In this document: one piece after another, positions 18,837 to 26,889 of the stretch
Layout of the letters: each line of letters begins with the position of its first letter
Numbering within the stretch: position 1 is the stretch's first letter
Assembly: GCA_030038365.1 (NCBI GenBank)
Contig: JASHPA010000166.1
Coordinates: forward strand, 1 to 35,381
DNA from: Nitrososphaerales archaeon
GTDB lineage: Archaea; Thermoproteota; Nitrososphaeria; Nitrososphaerales; Gagatemarchaeaceae
DNA: 35,381 nucleotides
Direction: 5' to 3'
Program-made: the position numbers and the translations under genes
Notes under the pieces: model-generated
Databases searched by the model: none
What the model saw: only the letters and a program-made list of their open reading frames with translations
What the model was told of the DNA's origin: nothing

Positions 18837-20195
18837 ATGGGGGTCTCGGTCACCTGTTACGGAGGGGTCGGACAGATCGGCGGGAACAAGATACTGCTGA
18901 GAGACAGGGACACCGCCGTGATGCTCGACTTTGGGGCGGGATTCTCCGACGGCTCAGACTACTTCGCCCAATATGTGATTCCCCGGAGGGTCAACGGCGC
19001 GGGAGACTTCTTCGAATTCGGTCTGCTCCCTGAGATAGCCGGGCTGTATTCGGAGGACGCCCTCCAGAACACCCATGTCAAGTACGAACCACCGCTCGTC
19101 GACGCGATAATCCTCAGCCACTACCACTTCGACCACACGGGAAGGATAGGCCTCACCGACGCTCAGATACCCGTCTATTGCGGCGAGACGACCGCTCTGA
19201 TGCACGAAGCGTGCCAGAATCTGCCGGGCGGCTCGCCTCTCAAAGGCCATCGGCTCGAGACCTTCCGCACCGGCGACAGGTTCAGGGTCGGGTCGATAGA
19301 GGTCCAGCCCGTGCACGTCGACCATTCGATTCCGGGCACGTATGGGTTCATCATCTTCACCTCAGAGGGGCCGATGGTGTACACGGGCGACTTCCGGTTC
19401 CACGGACCCAAGGGCTCCATGACGCGGGACTTCATAGAGGCGGCCGCTGGAGCGAGACCGAATGTCCTCATCTCCGAGGGGACCCGCGTCGGCCAGAGAG
19501 ACCCGAGGAGGGAGATGGGGGAGAAGGAGGTGGTGTCAGAGACACAGGCTCTCCTCGCCAAGAACGAGGGGCTTGTCTTCTCCTCATTCAGGGGGAACGA
19601 CATCGACCGGGTGTCTTCGTTCTTCAGAGCCTGCGAGGTGGCTGGGAGACGACTGGTCGTGTCGATGAAGGTCGCGGCGCTGCTGGTGAAGTTGCAGGAC
19701 GACAAGAACCTCAGGGTTCCCAAGCCGGGGAAGGACGTCTCGGTCTACGTGCGCAGAAAGAAGAAAGGTTCCTACGACGACGGGGACTATTTCAGATGGG
19801 AGAAACCGTTCCTGGACGGAGGAGTCTCCGCCGCAGACATCAAGAAGGATCAGAAGGGATATCTGCTCCACCTTGATGAAGCGCAGCTTCCCGAGCTCAT
19901 CGACATCCGCCCCGACGCTGGTGGGGCCTACATCCACGCTTCGACGGAGGCTTTCAACGAGGAGGGGGAGCGCGACGAGGAGCTAGTGAAGAACTGGGTC
20001 GAGCACTTCGGGTTCAGCTATCACCAGATTCATGCGTCCGGGCACGCGCCGACGCGCCAGGTAAAGGAGCTCGTGAACGGTATCGGCGCGCGACGCGTGG
20101 TGCCAGTGCACACGGACAACCCCGGACTGTTCTCCTCGATGACCTCCTCGAAGGTGACGCTCCCGCAGAAGGGAGAGCCCATCAGCGTCGCTTGA
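18837..20195 (+). CDS. Metallo-beta-lactamase-fold RNA exonuclease, RNase J/CPSF-like
   Basis: GGVGQIGGNKILL, HYHFDHTG, HVDHSIPGTYGFII, YTGDFRFHG, ASGHAPTRQVKEL...VVPVHTDNP; ATG 18837 with TATA-like ttcatatatc upstream. Confidence 0.8.
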   Translation: MGVSVTCYGGVGQIGGNKILLRDRDTAVMLDFGAGFSDGSDYFAQYVIPRRVNGAGDFFEFGLLPEIAGLYSEDALQNTHVKYEPPLVDAIILSHYHFDHTGRIGLTDAQIPVYCGETTALMHEACQNLPGGSPLKGHRLETFRTGDRFRVGSIEVQPVHVDHSIPGTYGFIIFTSEGPMVYTGDFRFHGPKGSMTRDFIEAAAGARPNVLISEGTRVGQRDPRREMGEKEVVSETQALLAKNEGLVFSSFRGNDIDRVSSFFRACEVAGRRLVVSMKVAALLVKLQDDKNLRVPKPGKDVSVYVRRKKKGSYDDGDYFRWEKPFLDGGVSAADIKKDQKGYLLHLDEAQLPELIDIRPDAGGAYIHASTEAFNEEGERDEELVKNWVEHFGFSYHQIHASGHAPTRQVKELVNGIGARRVVPVHTDNPGLFSSMTSSKVTLPQKGEPISVA

Positions 20196-20207
20196 CGAGG
20201 ACGGCCT

Positions 20208-21503
20208 CTATGCGAAGAACGCTACCGTGAACGTCAGCAACGCCCAGACAGCAGCGGCCAAGCACAGGATGGTATAGACGGCCACCTTCCACTTTCGATT
20301 GACCACGCTGCGGGAGTAACCGAAGAACACGGGGAACGCCGCCAGCAGCAGACGGGGAATCGAGTAGACCGGCGTGCCCTGGACGAAGAGCAGTGGTACC
20401 GAGAGGACCAGCGAGAAGCCGACCAAAAGCCAGCGTTCTTTCAGGCCCTTGAGCGCGGCTAGGAGACAGACCCCGGCAAAGAAGAAAGCTTCGAAGAAGA
20501 CGTTCCTCAGTACCCAGTACGTCGACGACAGCGAAATCCCGTCGACCAGCCATGGTATGTGGTCGAAGGAACCTTCTCCGTGGCCGTTGTAGAGCCATTC
20601 GATCTGCCCCCACGGCGTCGCTGCCCCGACCGACCAGAGCTCGTGTTCCAGCTTCAGGAAGGTGAAGGGACTCCCGGTCGCGACCCAATACGCCCCCAGC
20701 ACGCAGACCCCAGCGACGACGCCGGGAAGGAGGAGTGGGAGAGCAGTCTTGAGCACCGTGGAGACGCTCGCCCTGCCTCCCCAGGCAAGCAGCGCTCCAT
20801 AGGCGGTCGCAACCCCTGCGGCGACCAGAAGGTCGTAGAAGACTAGCCCGGCGAGGGCCAGGCAGACCCCGGCAGCGAGCCGCCTACCTCTGACGAACGC
20901 CAGGAGGCCGAGACCGAGGAAGACGAGCGCCAGCATGTCTGAATAGCCGACCAGGGAATACGCGACGTAGACTGGGAAGACCTCGGCGAGCAGGGCCGTC
21001 CTCAGGTCGAAGAGCTTCAGCAGTATGATCGGGAAGACGAAGCTGAGGAGATTGGTGACCAGCAGGGCAGCCGTCCAGTAGGAGCCGGTGGCGAAATGGC
21101 CAAGATAGATGAGCGCAGGATAGAACGGTGAGAATGCGTACAGCTCCGAAAAGGGAAGTCGCGGGTATCCCGTCGAGGCGATCGACTGGTACAGATAGGC
21201 GTCCCAGTTCGTGGCCATCGTATGAACCATCGCGGTGAAGCCGCGCTCGGTCGGAAGAACCGTGAATGTCTGGAAGTTTCCCCTAGTGAAGAGTACGAAG
21301 GTTCCGGCGAGGACGACCACCTTCGCGGCGACGAGGACGGAGACGACGATCATGATGCGTCTCCGGTCGAGTATGCCCTTCCCGAGGGAGTTGGTCCCCG
21401 GCGAGGCGGGAGGTGAAGAGAGGCTCTCGGTCGTCATTCGTTGTTCCTCGGGGACGTCGCGCGTCTTCATCTGGAGTGGATTTATATTGAATAGATTCCG
21501 CAT
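20208..21503 (-). CDS. Multi-pass mannosyltransferase-like protein (PIG-V/GT-C type)
   Basis: NWDAYLYQSIASTGYP with acidic lumenal loop, YSFSPFYP-like AFSPFYPALIYL motif, >8 TM helices. Confidence 0.65.
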   Translation of the reverse strand: MRNLFNINPLQMKTRDVPEEQRMTTESLSSPPASPGTNSLGKGILDRRRIMIVVSVLVAAKVVVLAGTFVLFTRGNFQTFTVLPTERGFTAMVHTMATNWDAYLYQSIASTGYPRLPFSELYAFSPFYPALIYLGHFATGSYWTAALLVTNLLSFVFPIILLKLFDLRTALLAEVFPVYVAYSLVGYSDMLALVFLGLGLLAFVRGRRLAAGVCLALAGLVFYDLLVAAGVATAYGALLAWGGRASVSTVLKTALPLLLPGVVAGVCVLGAYWVATGSPFTFLKLEHELWSVGAATPWGQIEWLYNGHGEGSFDHIPWLVDGISLSSTYWVLRNVFFEAFFFAGVCLLAALKGLKERWLLVGFSLVLSVPLLFVQGTPVYSIPRLLLAAFPVFFGYSRSVVNRKWKVAVYTILCLAAAVWALLTFTVAFFA

Positions 21504-21711
21504 TCAATAAGTAAAAGTGGCCTGACCCACATTGGTTCGCCGGAAAACCAGCAGCTTTGGTTTCACAAGAACCGTCTGCAGATTCGCTTCGAGTTACGTG
21601 GACTGCCGAAGCGTCTGAAATAAGGCAACAGTGTATGAAGGGCCATAAATGAGGTAGCCCGGCCAGGAGTCGAACCTGGGTCAAGGGCTCCAAAGGCCCC
21701 TATGCTTGCCA

Positions 21712-22427
21712 CTACAGTCGACGGACACAAGTCCTCCACCGGGCTGCTTCCGGGCTGGAAGGCCCGCGCCTGTTTCGATTTAAAAAGCTAGTCAGTTGCT
21801 TCCTTTTCTTTCCTATCAATCCTATCTTCAAAGGGAAAGCCTGGCAATCGGCTGAACCGTAGAGACGCAGTCCATACATTGTCTTACCATCCTTCTGATA
21901 ATGATAGATTTTGGATCGGAGCCCGAACTGCTGGAGCACCAAGTAGAACTCCTGAATCAGGATCGGCTCGAGCATCTGAATCTGGAGTTTCACATTACTC
22001 GCAAAAGTTACGGACCCCTCAACCGAGAATAACCCTGCTATGAATCCGCGCAGGGTGTCCGAGTGTTGCTTCGCAAACTCCGGAATCCGAAGTCTACCCG
22101 TTTTCTTTCCGTTGGGATGCTCTCCTACATGTGTCATGAACTCATACACGATCCTGCTACAGTAGTAGGCTTCATACCATGTGGTCCTATCCCTAATCGT
22201 GGCCTTCACATTGAAGAGGGCAAGGGTCAGGCTCCTGTATGATTGTACAACTCCCAAGTCCCCTTCACAAAGTTCGATTCGCCATTTTCCAGTCCGTAAG
22301 GCAGCTCTTCTCTTTTGATGAGATTTCCGTCTCCATACAGCATGCCTGCCAGGGCTCCGAGATCGTACGAGTCATAGTCTGGCCAGAAAACAGTATGCGG
22401 AGATCCCTTCGCCATAGCCTCTGCCAC
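21712..22427 (-). pseudogene. LAGLIDADG homing endonuclease, two motifs in two frames (frameshift near 22230-22257)
   Basis: Motif 1 DLGALAGMLYGDGNL in ORF 22227..22427 and motif 2 LRGFIAGLFSVEGSV in ORF 21712..22257; stop TAG of the second ORF is formed by the tRNA 3' exon (T13-A14-G15). Confidence 0.75.
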
Positions 22428-22532
22428 GTGGTTTCATGTTGGTGAGCGCTAAGACATCGGCGAAGCGCCGTTGAAGAGGAACAGACGCCATTACCCATGA
22501 TGTTCAGAGGGCAATTAAGCCCAACGAATCCG
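21714..22532 (-). mobile_element. ~819-nt D-arm intervening sequence carrying a LAGLIDADG homing endonuclease
   Basis: Lies between the tRNA-Gln exons; boundaries ambiguous by the shared TGT; ends CGGAT/GTCCG can pair. Confidence 0.65.
21736..21745 (-). repeat. Second copy of tRNA-Gln 5' end (AGCCCGGTGG) inside the endonuclease ORF
   Basis: Exact 10-nt direct repeat of 22536..22545, 22 nt before the 3' exon. Confidence 0.9.
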
Positions 22533-22587
22533 ACACCACCGGGCTACCAATCGCGGGAAGAGTTGGTAGCCAGACAAGGGTTGTCGG

Positions 22588-23652
22588 TCAGTGCACGACG
22601 AAATTCTCTTTCTTCACGAGATACCCCACGATCTTCTCTACGGGGTCCTCCATAGAGTCGAGCGCCTTCTTCGCCTTCCTTGCGCAGTGCTTCCTGTAGT
22701 TGGGCGCGAGGCACTTCCTGACGAGCGGCGAGAGCCTCTCGATGTTGTGTGTGCGTAACAGCAACCCGCTCGTGCGCAGGTACCTCTCCGTGTAGAGCCC
22801 GTGTCCCTGGTACGCGGAGATGGTGGGGACGCCTATGAGCGCGGCTTCCGTGGTCATGGTGCCACCCATGCCTATGAAGACGTCGGAGCGCCGTATGAGA
22901 CCCGCCCCGTCGACGACCTTGTCGGGGACGATGAAGACATCCCCGAACATCTTCTGCACCCTCTCGAGCTGGTCCTGGTACCTGCAGAGGGCCACGAGGT
23001 TGCAGTTCCGGTAGTCGGACGCGAGCTTCTGCAGGACCCTCTCCGCCCAGGTGGCGTCGGTCCCTATCATGTAGGGCGCGTACGACTCTTCGAGCCTGAC
23101 GAGGATGGTGGGCTTCCCCGCCTCCAGCTTCACCTCGAGCGGGGCCTTCGGCGGTTCCCGCTTCAGCCAGGCGGCGGGGTCGAGAGCCCTGTACTTGGTT
23201 ATCTCGCGCCTCTGGAGGCCGAAGCGGTACCAGGCGATATAGGGGATTATCCACGGCGTCAGCAGGTGGTGGGAGAAGGGCAGGGAGAGCTTCCCCGCGA
23301 TGACCGAATGAGGTGAGTCGCTTACCGCGACATGGTTGCATCGTATACCGAAGGAAATCCGGGCGCAGTCCGCCGAAGCCACGGAGACCGAGACGTTCGG
23401 CTGGAACTTGCCGATCGCCGGGAGGAGAGCGTTCATCCTCTCGAGGCTCGCTCGGAGCTGGTCGTAGGGGTCCTTGCCGCCTCGGGCGCCGAAGTAGTTC
23501 AGGTCCATGCCGAGGAGGGACGCGAGCTGCTCCACCTCACGGTAGTGCCTCGATGTCAGCAGGACTTCGTGGCCCCCCTTGCGGAGCTCTTCCGCCACCG
23601 GCCTGAAGAAGAGCAGCTGCTTCGGGGTCAACAGGTCTAGCCATACTTTCAA
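22588..23652 (-). CDS. DUF354-family glycosyltransferase-like protein
   Basis: KVWLDLLTPKQLLFFRPVAEELRKGGHEVLLTSRHY...DVFIGMGGTMTTEAALIGVPTISAYQG; TTG start at 23652 fits the family N-terminus, upstream ORF extension looks non-coding. Confidence 0.8.
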   Translation of the reverse strand: MKVWLDLLTPKQLLFFRPVAEELRKGGHEVLLTSRHYREVEQLASLLGMDLNYFGARGGKDPYDQLRASLERMNALLPAIGKFQPNVSVSVASADCARISFGIRCNHVAVSDSPHSVIAGKLSLPFSHHLLTPWIIPYIAWYRFGLQRREITKYRALDPAAWLKREPPKAPLEVKLEAGKPTILVRLEESYAPYMIGTDATWAERVLQKLASDYRNCNLVALCRYQDQLERVQKMFGDVFIVPDKVVDGAGLIRRSDVFIGMGGTMTTEAALIGVPTISAYQGHGLYTERYLRTSGLLLRTHNIERLSPLVRKCLAPNYRKHCARKAKKALDSMEDPVEKIVGYLVKKENFVVH

Positions 23653-23823
23653 GAAGGCATCCTCCGGGGCGTTCCTTCGCTGCTGGAGCGTGCGCGCTCG
23701 GGCAAGTTCGCGCCAGTCTCCTGGAGCCCGCCTTATTAGGCGCTCGGCTTGCGCACTAATTCCTTCGACGCCTGTCCATGCAGCGAGGCGCGGGATGCGC
23801 CAAAGTCTATAACGCTTCGCGCA

Positions 23824-24971
23824 TGTATCCTTGGATAGAGTTCGGAGCGTTGCAGAAACCAAAAGTCGCGATATACGGGCTGACGACGGAAGGGTACGCC
23901 CTCGCTGCGAAGATGGTCGAAAAGGCATCAGTGACCATAGTCGACGACACGCTCCAGATGGCCATGGACCTCGACCCGCCGATGGTGAAGAGCAACAGGA
24001 CGGTTGCGCAGCTGCTTGGGGAGGAATCGCTCATGGGGCTGAAACCTATCCCCCAGGTCCTCTCTGAGGCAAGGGTGGTCCTGTTCACGCCGAAGCTCAG
24101 GAGGACCGGGGACGAGTCGATAATAGAGTCGAGCGGGAAGTTGAGGGAGGTCGCCAAACACATCTCGAAGGGCGGGATGGTCATCAACGTCCTGCCGGTA
24201 GGTGTAGGAGGTAACAGCGACAACATCGCGCTCATAGAGAAGCAGACAGGGATGAAGGTCGGAGAGGCGATCAACTATGGATATTGCTCCCTCAGGCCGG
24301 GTGGGGAGCCATCGCCGGTGGCCTCGTTCGCGAAGATGGAAGGACAGGTCGCGCCCGACGAGGTCGGGCTCAAGTCGACCGATGCTAGCATCGCTTCGCT
24401 CGAACTCTCGCACGTCTCCTCCGTGCTGAACGCCAGCGCCTCGATCTCGACCGAGATAGAGCTCATGAGGAGGGCAAGAGGACAGAAGATCCCCGCAGGA
24501 GGAGCGGAGAGGTACATCGACGACCTGGCGTCGCACGTCTACGACCTGACGGCCGTCCAGGCCAGCGAGGACGTCGGAGAGCCCCTCACGTACCTGGCAG
24601 GGGCAGCCCTGAAAAGCCTCGAGAATCACGTGCGGTACATCGTCGAAGAGACCAGGGACCTCCTCAGGGACATGCAGCTCAAGGCGAGCAGGACGCGGGT
24701 GGTAGTGGCGTGGACGGTCGACAAGTACGAGATGCGGGCAGACAGAGCGAAGACCGCCGAGAGGATCGAGGAACGGCTGAGGGACTATGTCACCGATGTG
24801 AGGCATGCGCAGATGAGCGCGGGAAGGGAGGAGGTGATGGACCCGTACAAGCACAACGTGGTCATCGCATGCTCGTCTGCCGACTTCGAATGGGTGAAGG
24901 GTCTCAAGGGAGGGTCGCGCTCGACGGAACTCTCCATACTGAAGGGGACGCCTTCTCTGCAGAGGGTGTAA
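23824..24971 (+). CDS. Nucleotide-sugar dehydrogenase-like (divergent UDP-GlcNAc/ManNAc dehydrogenase family)
   Basis: Rossmann-like KVAIYGLTTEGYALAAKMVEKASVTIVDD; GMVINVLPVGVGGNSDNIALIEKQTGMKVGEAINYGYCSLRPG. Confidence 0.5.
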
Positions 24972-25023
24972 TCAGAAATCATTAAGTGGTCTGCCGAGCA
25001 GGCGGCGTCAGTTCGATTCTCCG

Positions 25024-25968
25024 TTGGTCAAGATCGCCGTCGTAGGCACGGGGGGATGGGGCAAGAACCATGTTCGGGCCTTGAGCGAGGCGGGGAACCT
25101 CGCCGCGGTCTGCGACGTCGACGCTGCCAGGGCCAAGGAGTTCGCCGCCAGGTACCAGGTCAAGGGGTACAGCTCGGTCGACGAGATGCTCAAGCGGGAG
25201 CGGCTCGATGGCGTCAACATCTGCACGCCAGCCTCGACGCATCTGGCGGTGGCATCCAAGACGCTCCAGGCCGGCGTCAACACGTTCGTCGAAAAGCCGA
25301 TGACGAGCACCCTGAAGGAAGGGGAGGAGCTCATCAAGGTGGCCGAGTCCTCTGGCAAGATACTGACCGTGGGTTTCATCGAGAGGTTCAACCCTGCGAT
25401 CACGGAGCTGAAGAAGATCATCGACGAGGGTTCCCTGGGCAGGCCGATCCTCTTCGAGTACCGCCGCGAGAACAGAAGGGGAGAGAACATCACCGACGTC
25501 GGGGTGGTAAAGGACGCGTCGGTCCACGACATCGACACGGCGAGGTGGCTCTTCGGCGAGGAACCCAGGACGGTCTACGCGCGCGTCGGGAACGTGATGG
25601 GGAAGAACGAGGACTTTGCGACGATCCTTCTTGGGTTCAGCGGAGAGAGGACCGCTTTCATCACGACCAACTGGGTCACGCCTATGAGGATCCGTCAGCT
25701 GAGCGCGGTCTTCACCGGGGGCGTTGCTACGGTCGACTTCATAACGCAGGAGATGCAGATACACGAGGAGTCGGGCACCATCGTACCCACGCACACGGTG
25801 CAGGAGCCGCTGACGCTCGAGCTGAAAGAGTTCGTCTCGGCCATCGAGCAGAAGAGGAAGGCGCTCGTCACGGGCAGGGACGGGCTCAACGTCATCAGGA
25901 TAGCCGAAGCCGCGCTGGCGTCGAGCAAGAGCGGCAGCGCGATCTACCTTTCAGCGTATGGCAGTTAG
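25024..25968 (+). CDS. Gfo/Idh/MocA-family oxidoreductase
   Basis: KIAVVGTGGWGKNHVRALSEAGNLAAVCDVDAARAKEFAARYQV; FVEKPMTSTLKEGEELI; GFIERFNPAI. Confidence 0.9.
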   Translation: MVKIAVVGTGGWGKNHVRALSEAGNLAAVCDVDAARAKEFAARYQVKGYSSVDEMLKRERLDGVNICTPASTHLAVASKTLQAGVNTFVEKPMTSTLKEGEELIKVAESSGKILTVGFIERFNPAITELKKIIDEGSLGRPILFEYRRENRRGENITDVGVVKDASVHDIDTARWLFGEEPRTVYARVGNVMGKNEDFATILLGFSGERTAFITTNWVTPMRIRQLSAVFTGGVATVDFITQEMQIHEESGTIVPTHTVQEPLTLELKEFVSAIEQKRKALVTGRDGLNVIRIAEAALASSKSGSAIYLSAYGS

Positions 25969-26111
25969 CCGACGGCCTTCGTTGGCTTCAAATCGGACCG
26001 CCAGCGGTCGTTGGACGTCGGTCAGGACGATTTCAGGGAACGTTTATTATTTGAGCGTCGAATTTCCTCCGACTTTTTCTTGGCGAGGACAAGACGCGAT
26101 ATGCGGCGGGG

Positions 26112-26813
26112 TTGCTCGTGCCTTCATCAAACACCACCGTAGAGCCGGACTTTTGGAGGCTTGCTCCTAAAGGCACTTCGGTCCACTCAGCTCGCATGAT
26201 GTGTCCGAACAACACGATAGAGGGCATCCTAAGGATGGAGCGTGACGCCGAGGACGCGGCCAAGATGGTATCCTCCGCCGACGTTGACGTCGTCGTTTAC
26301 GCTTGCACGAGTGGTAGCTTCATCGGCGGAATCAAGCACGAAAGAGAACTGCGAGCCAGACTGGAGCAAGCTACTGGAAGGCAGGTCGTCACCACCTCCG
26401 AGGCAGTGATAGCTGCACTCCATGCACTCGGTGTCAAAAAAAGTGGCCGTTGCGACGCCCTACCTAGACGAGATAAACGAGAAGCTGGTGCCCTTCTTCG
26501 CCGAGAACGGACTGCTCGTGACCAAGCTCAGAGGACTGGGCCTCGAAGACGACATCGAGACGGGTGACCAAGAGCCGCGTGTGACCTGCGAGCTAGCTCG
26601 CAGGTGGATACCGCCGAGGCCGAGGGTATTTTCATCAGCTGTACGAACCTCAGGTCCGCGGAGGCCGTGGACAAAATTGAGAGGGATTTCGGAAAGCCAA
26701 CGACGTGCAGCAACGTCGCGACCTTATGGTACACTCTGAGGAAGCTCGGATGCAGTGACGAGATAGGCGGCGCAGGGATGCTGCTCAGGGATCCCGCGCT
26801 CCGACCCCAATAG
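26112..26813 (+). pseudogene. Maleate cis-trans isomerase / Asp-Glu racemase superfamily gene split over three ORF segments
   Basis: LLVPSSNTTVEPDF...VVYACTSGSFIGG (frame 0), KKVAVATPYLDEINEKLVPFFAENG (frame 1), EGIFISCTNLRSAEAVDKIERDFGKPTTCSNVATLWYTLRKLG (frame 0). Confidence 0.8.
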
Positions 26814-26889
26814 CAACTCCCGGCTGAGAGAAGGATATGGGGCGCGGGACTCCACAAAAGATAAAGCCCGCCCAGCCCAAAAAAAATCG

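Larger units (their letters stand above)
21655..22545 (-). tRNA. tRNA-Gln(TTG), interrupted: 5' exon 22533..22545, 3' exon 21655..21713
   Basis: Joined sequence AGCCCGGTGGTGTAGTGGCAAGCATAGGGGCCTTTGGAGCCCTTGACCCAGGTTCGACTCCTGGCCGGGCTA folds as a complete 72-nt cloverleaf (acceptor AGCCCGG/CCGGGCT, D stem GTGT/GCAT, anticodon loop CTTTGGA, T arm CCAGG-TTCGACT-CCTGG); A1 start is typical of archaeal tRNA-Gln. Confidence 0.8.

Noticed and set aside
22544-23341. 265-aa minus-strand ORF overlapping the DUF354 gene
   Set aside because: Alternate-frame product of GC-rich coding sequence with no domain-like pattern
23653-23928. N-terminal extension of the DUF354 ORF
   Set aside because: Basic, low-similarity sequence overlapping the divergent gene start; TTG at 23652 matches the family N-terminus
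23928-24854. 308-aa minus-strand ORF opposite the dehydrogenase-like gene
   Set aside because: Antisense shadow ORF; composition typical of GC-rich complement
25056-26054. 332-aa plus-strand ORF overlapping Gfo/Idh/MocA in another frame
   Set aside because: Out-of-frame read of a well-supported CDS
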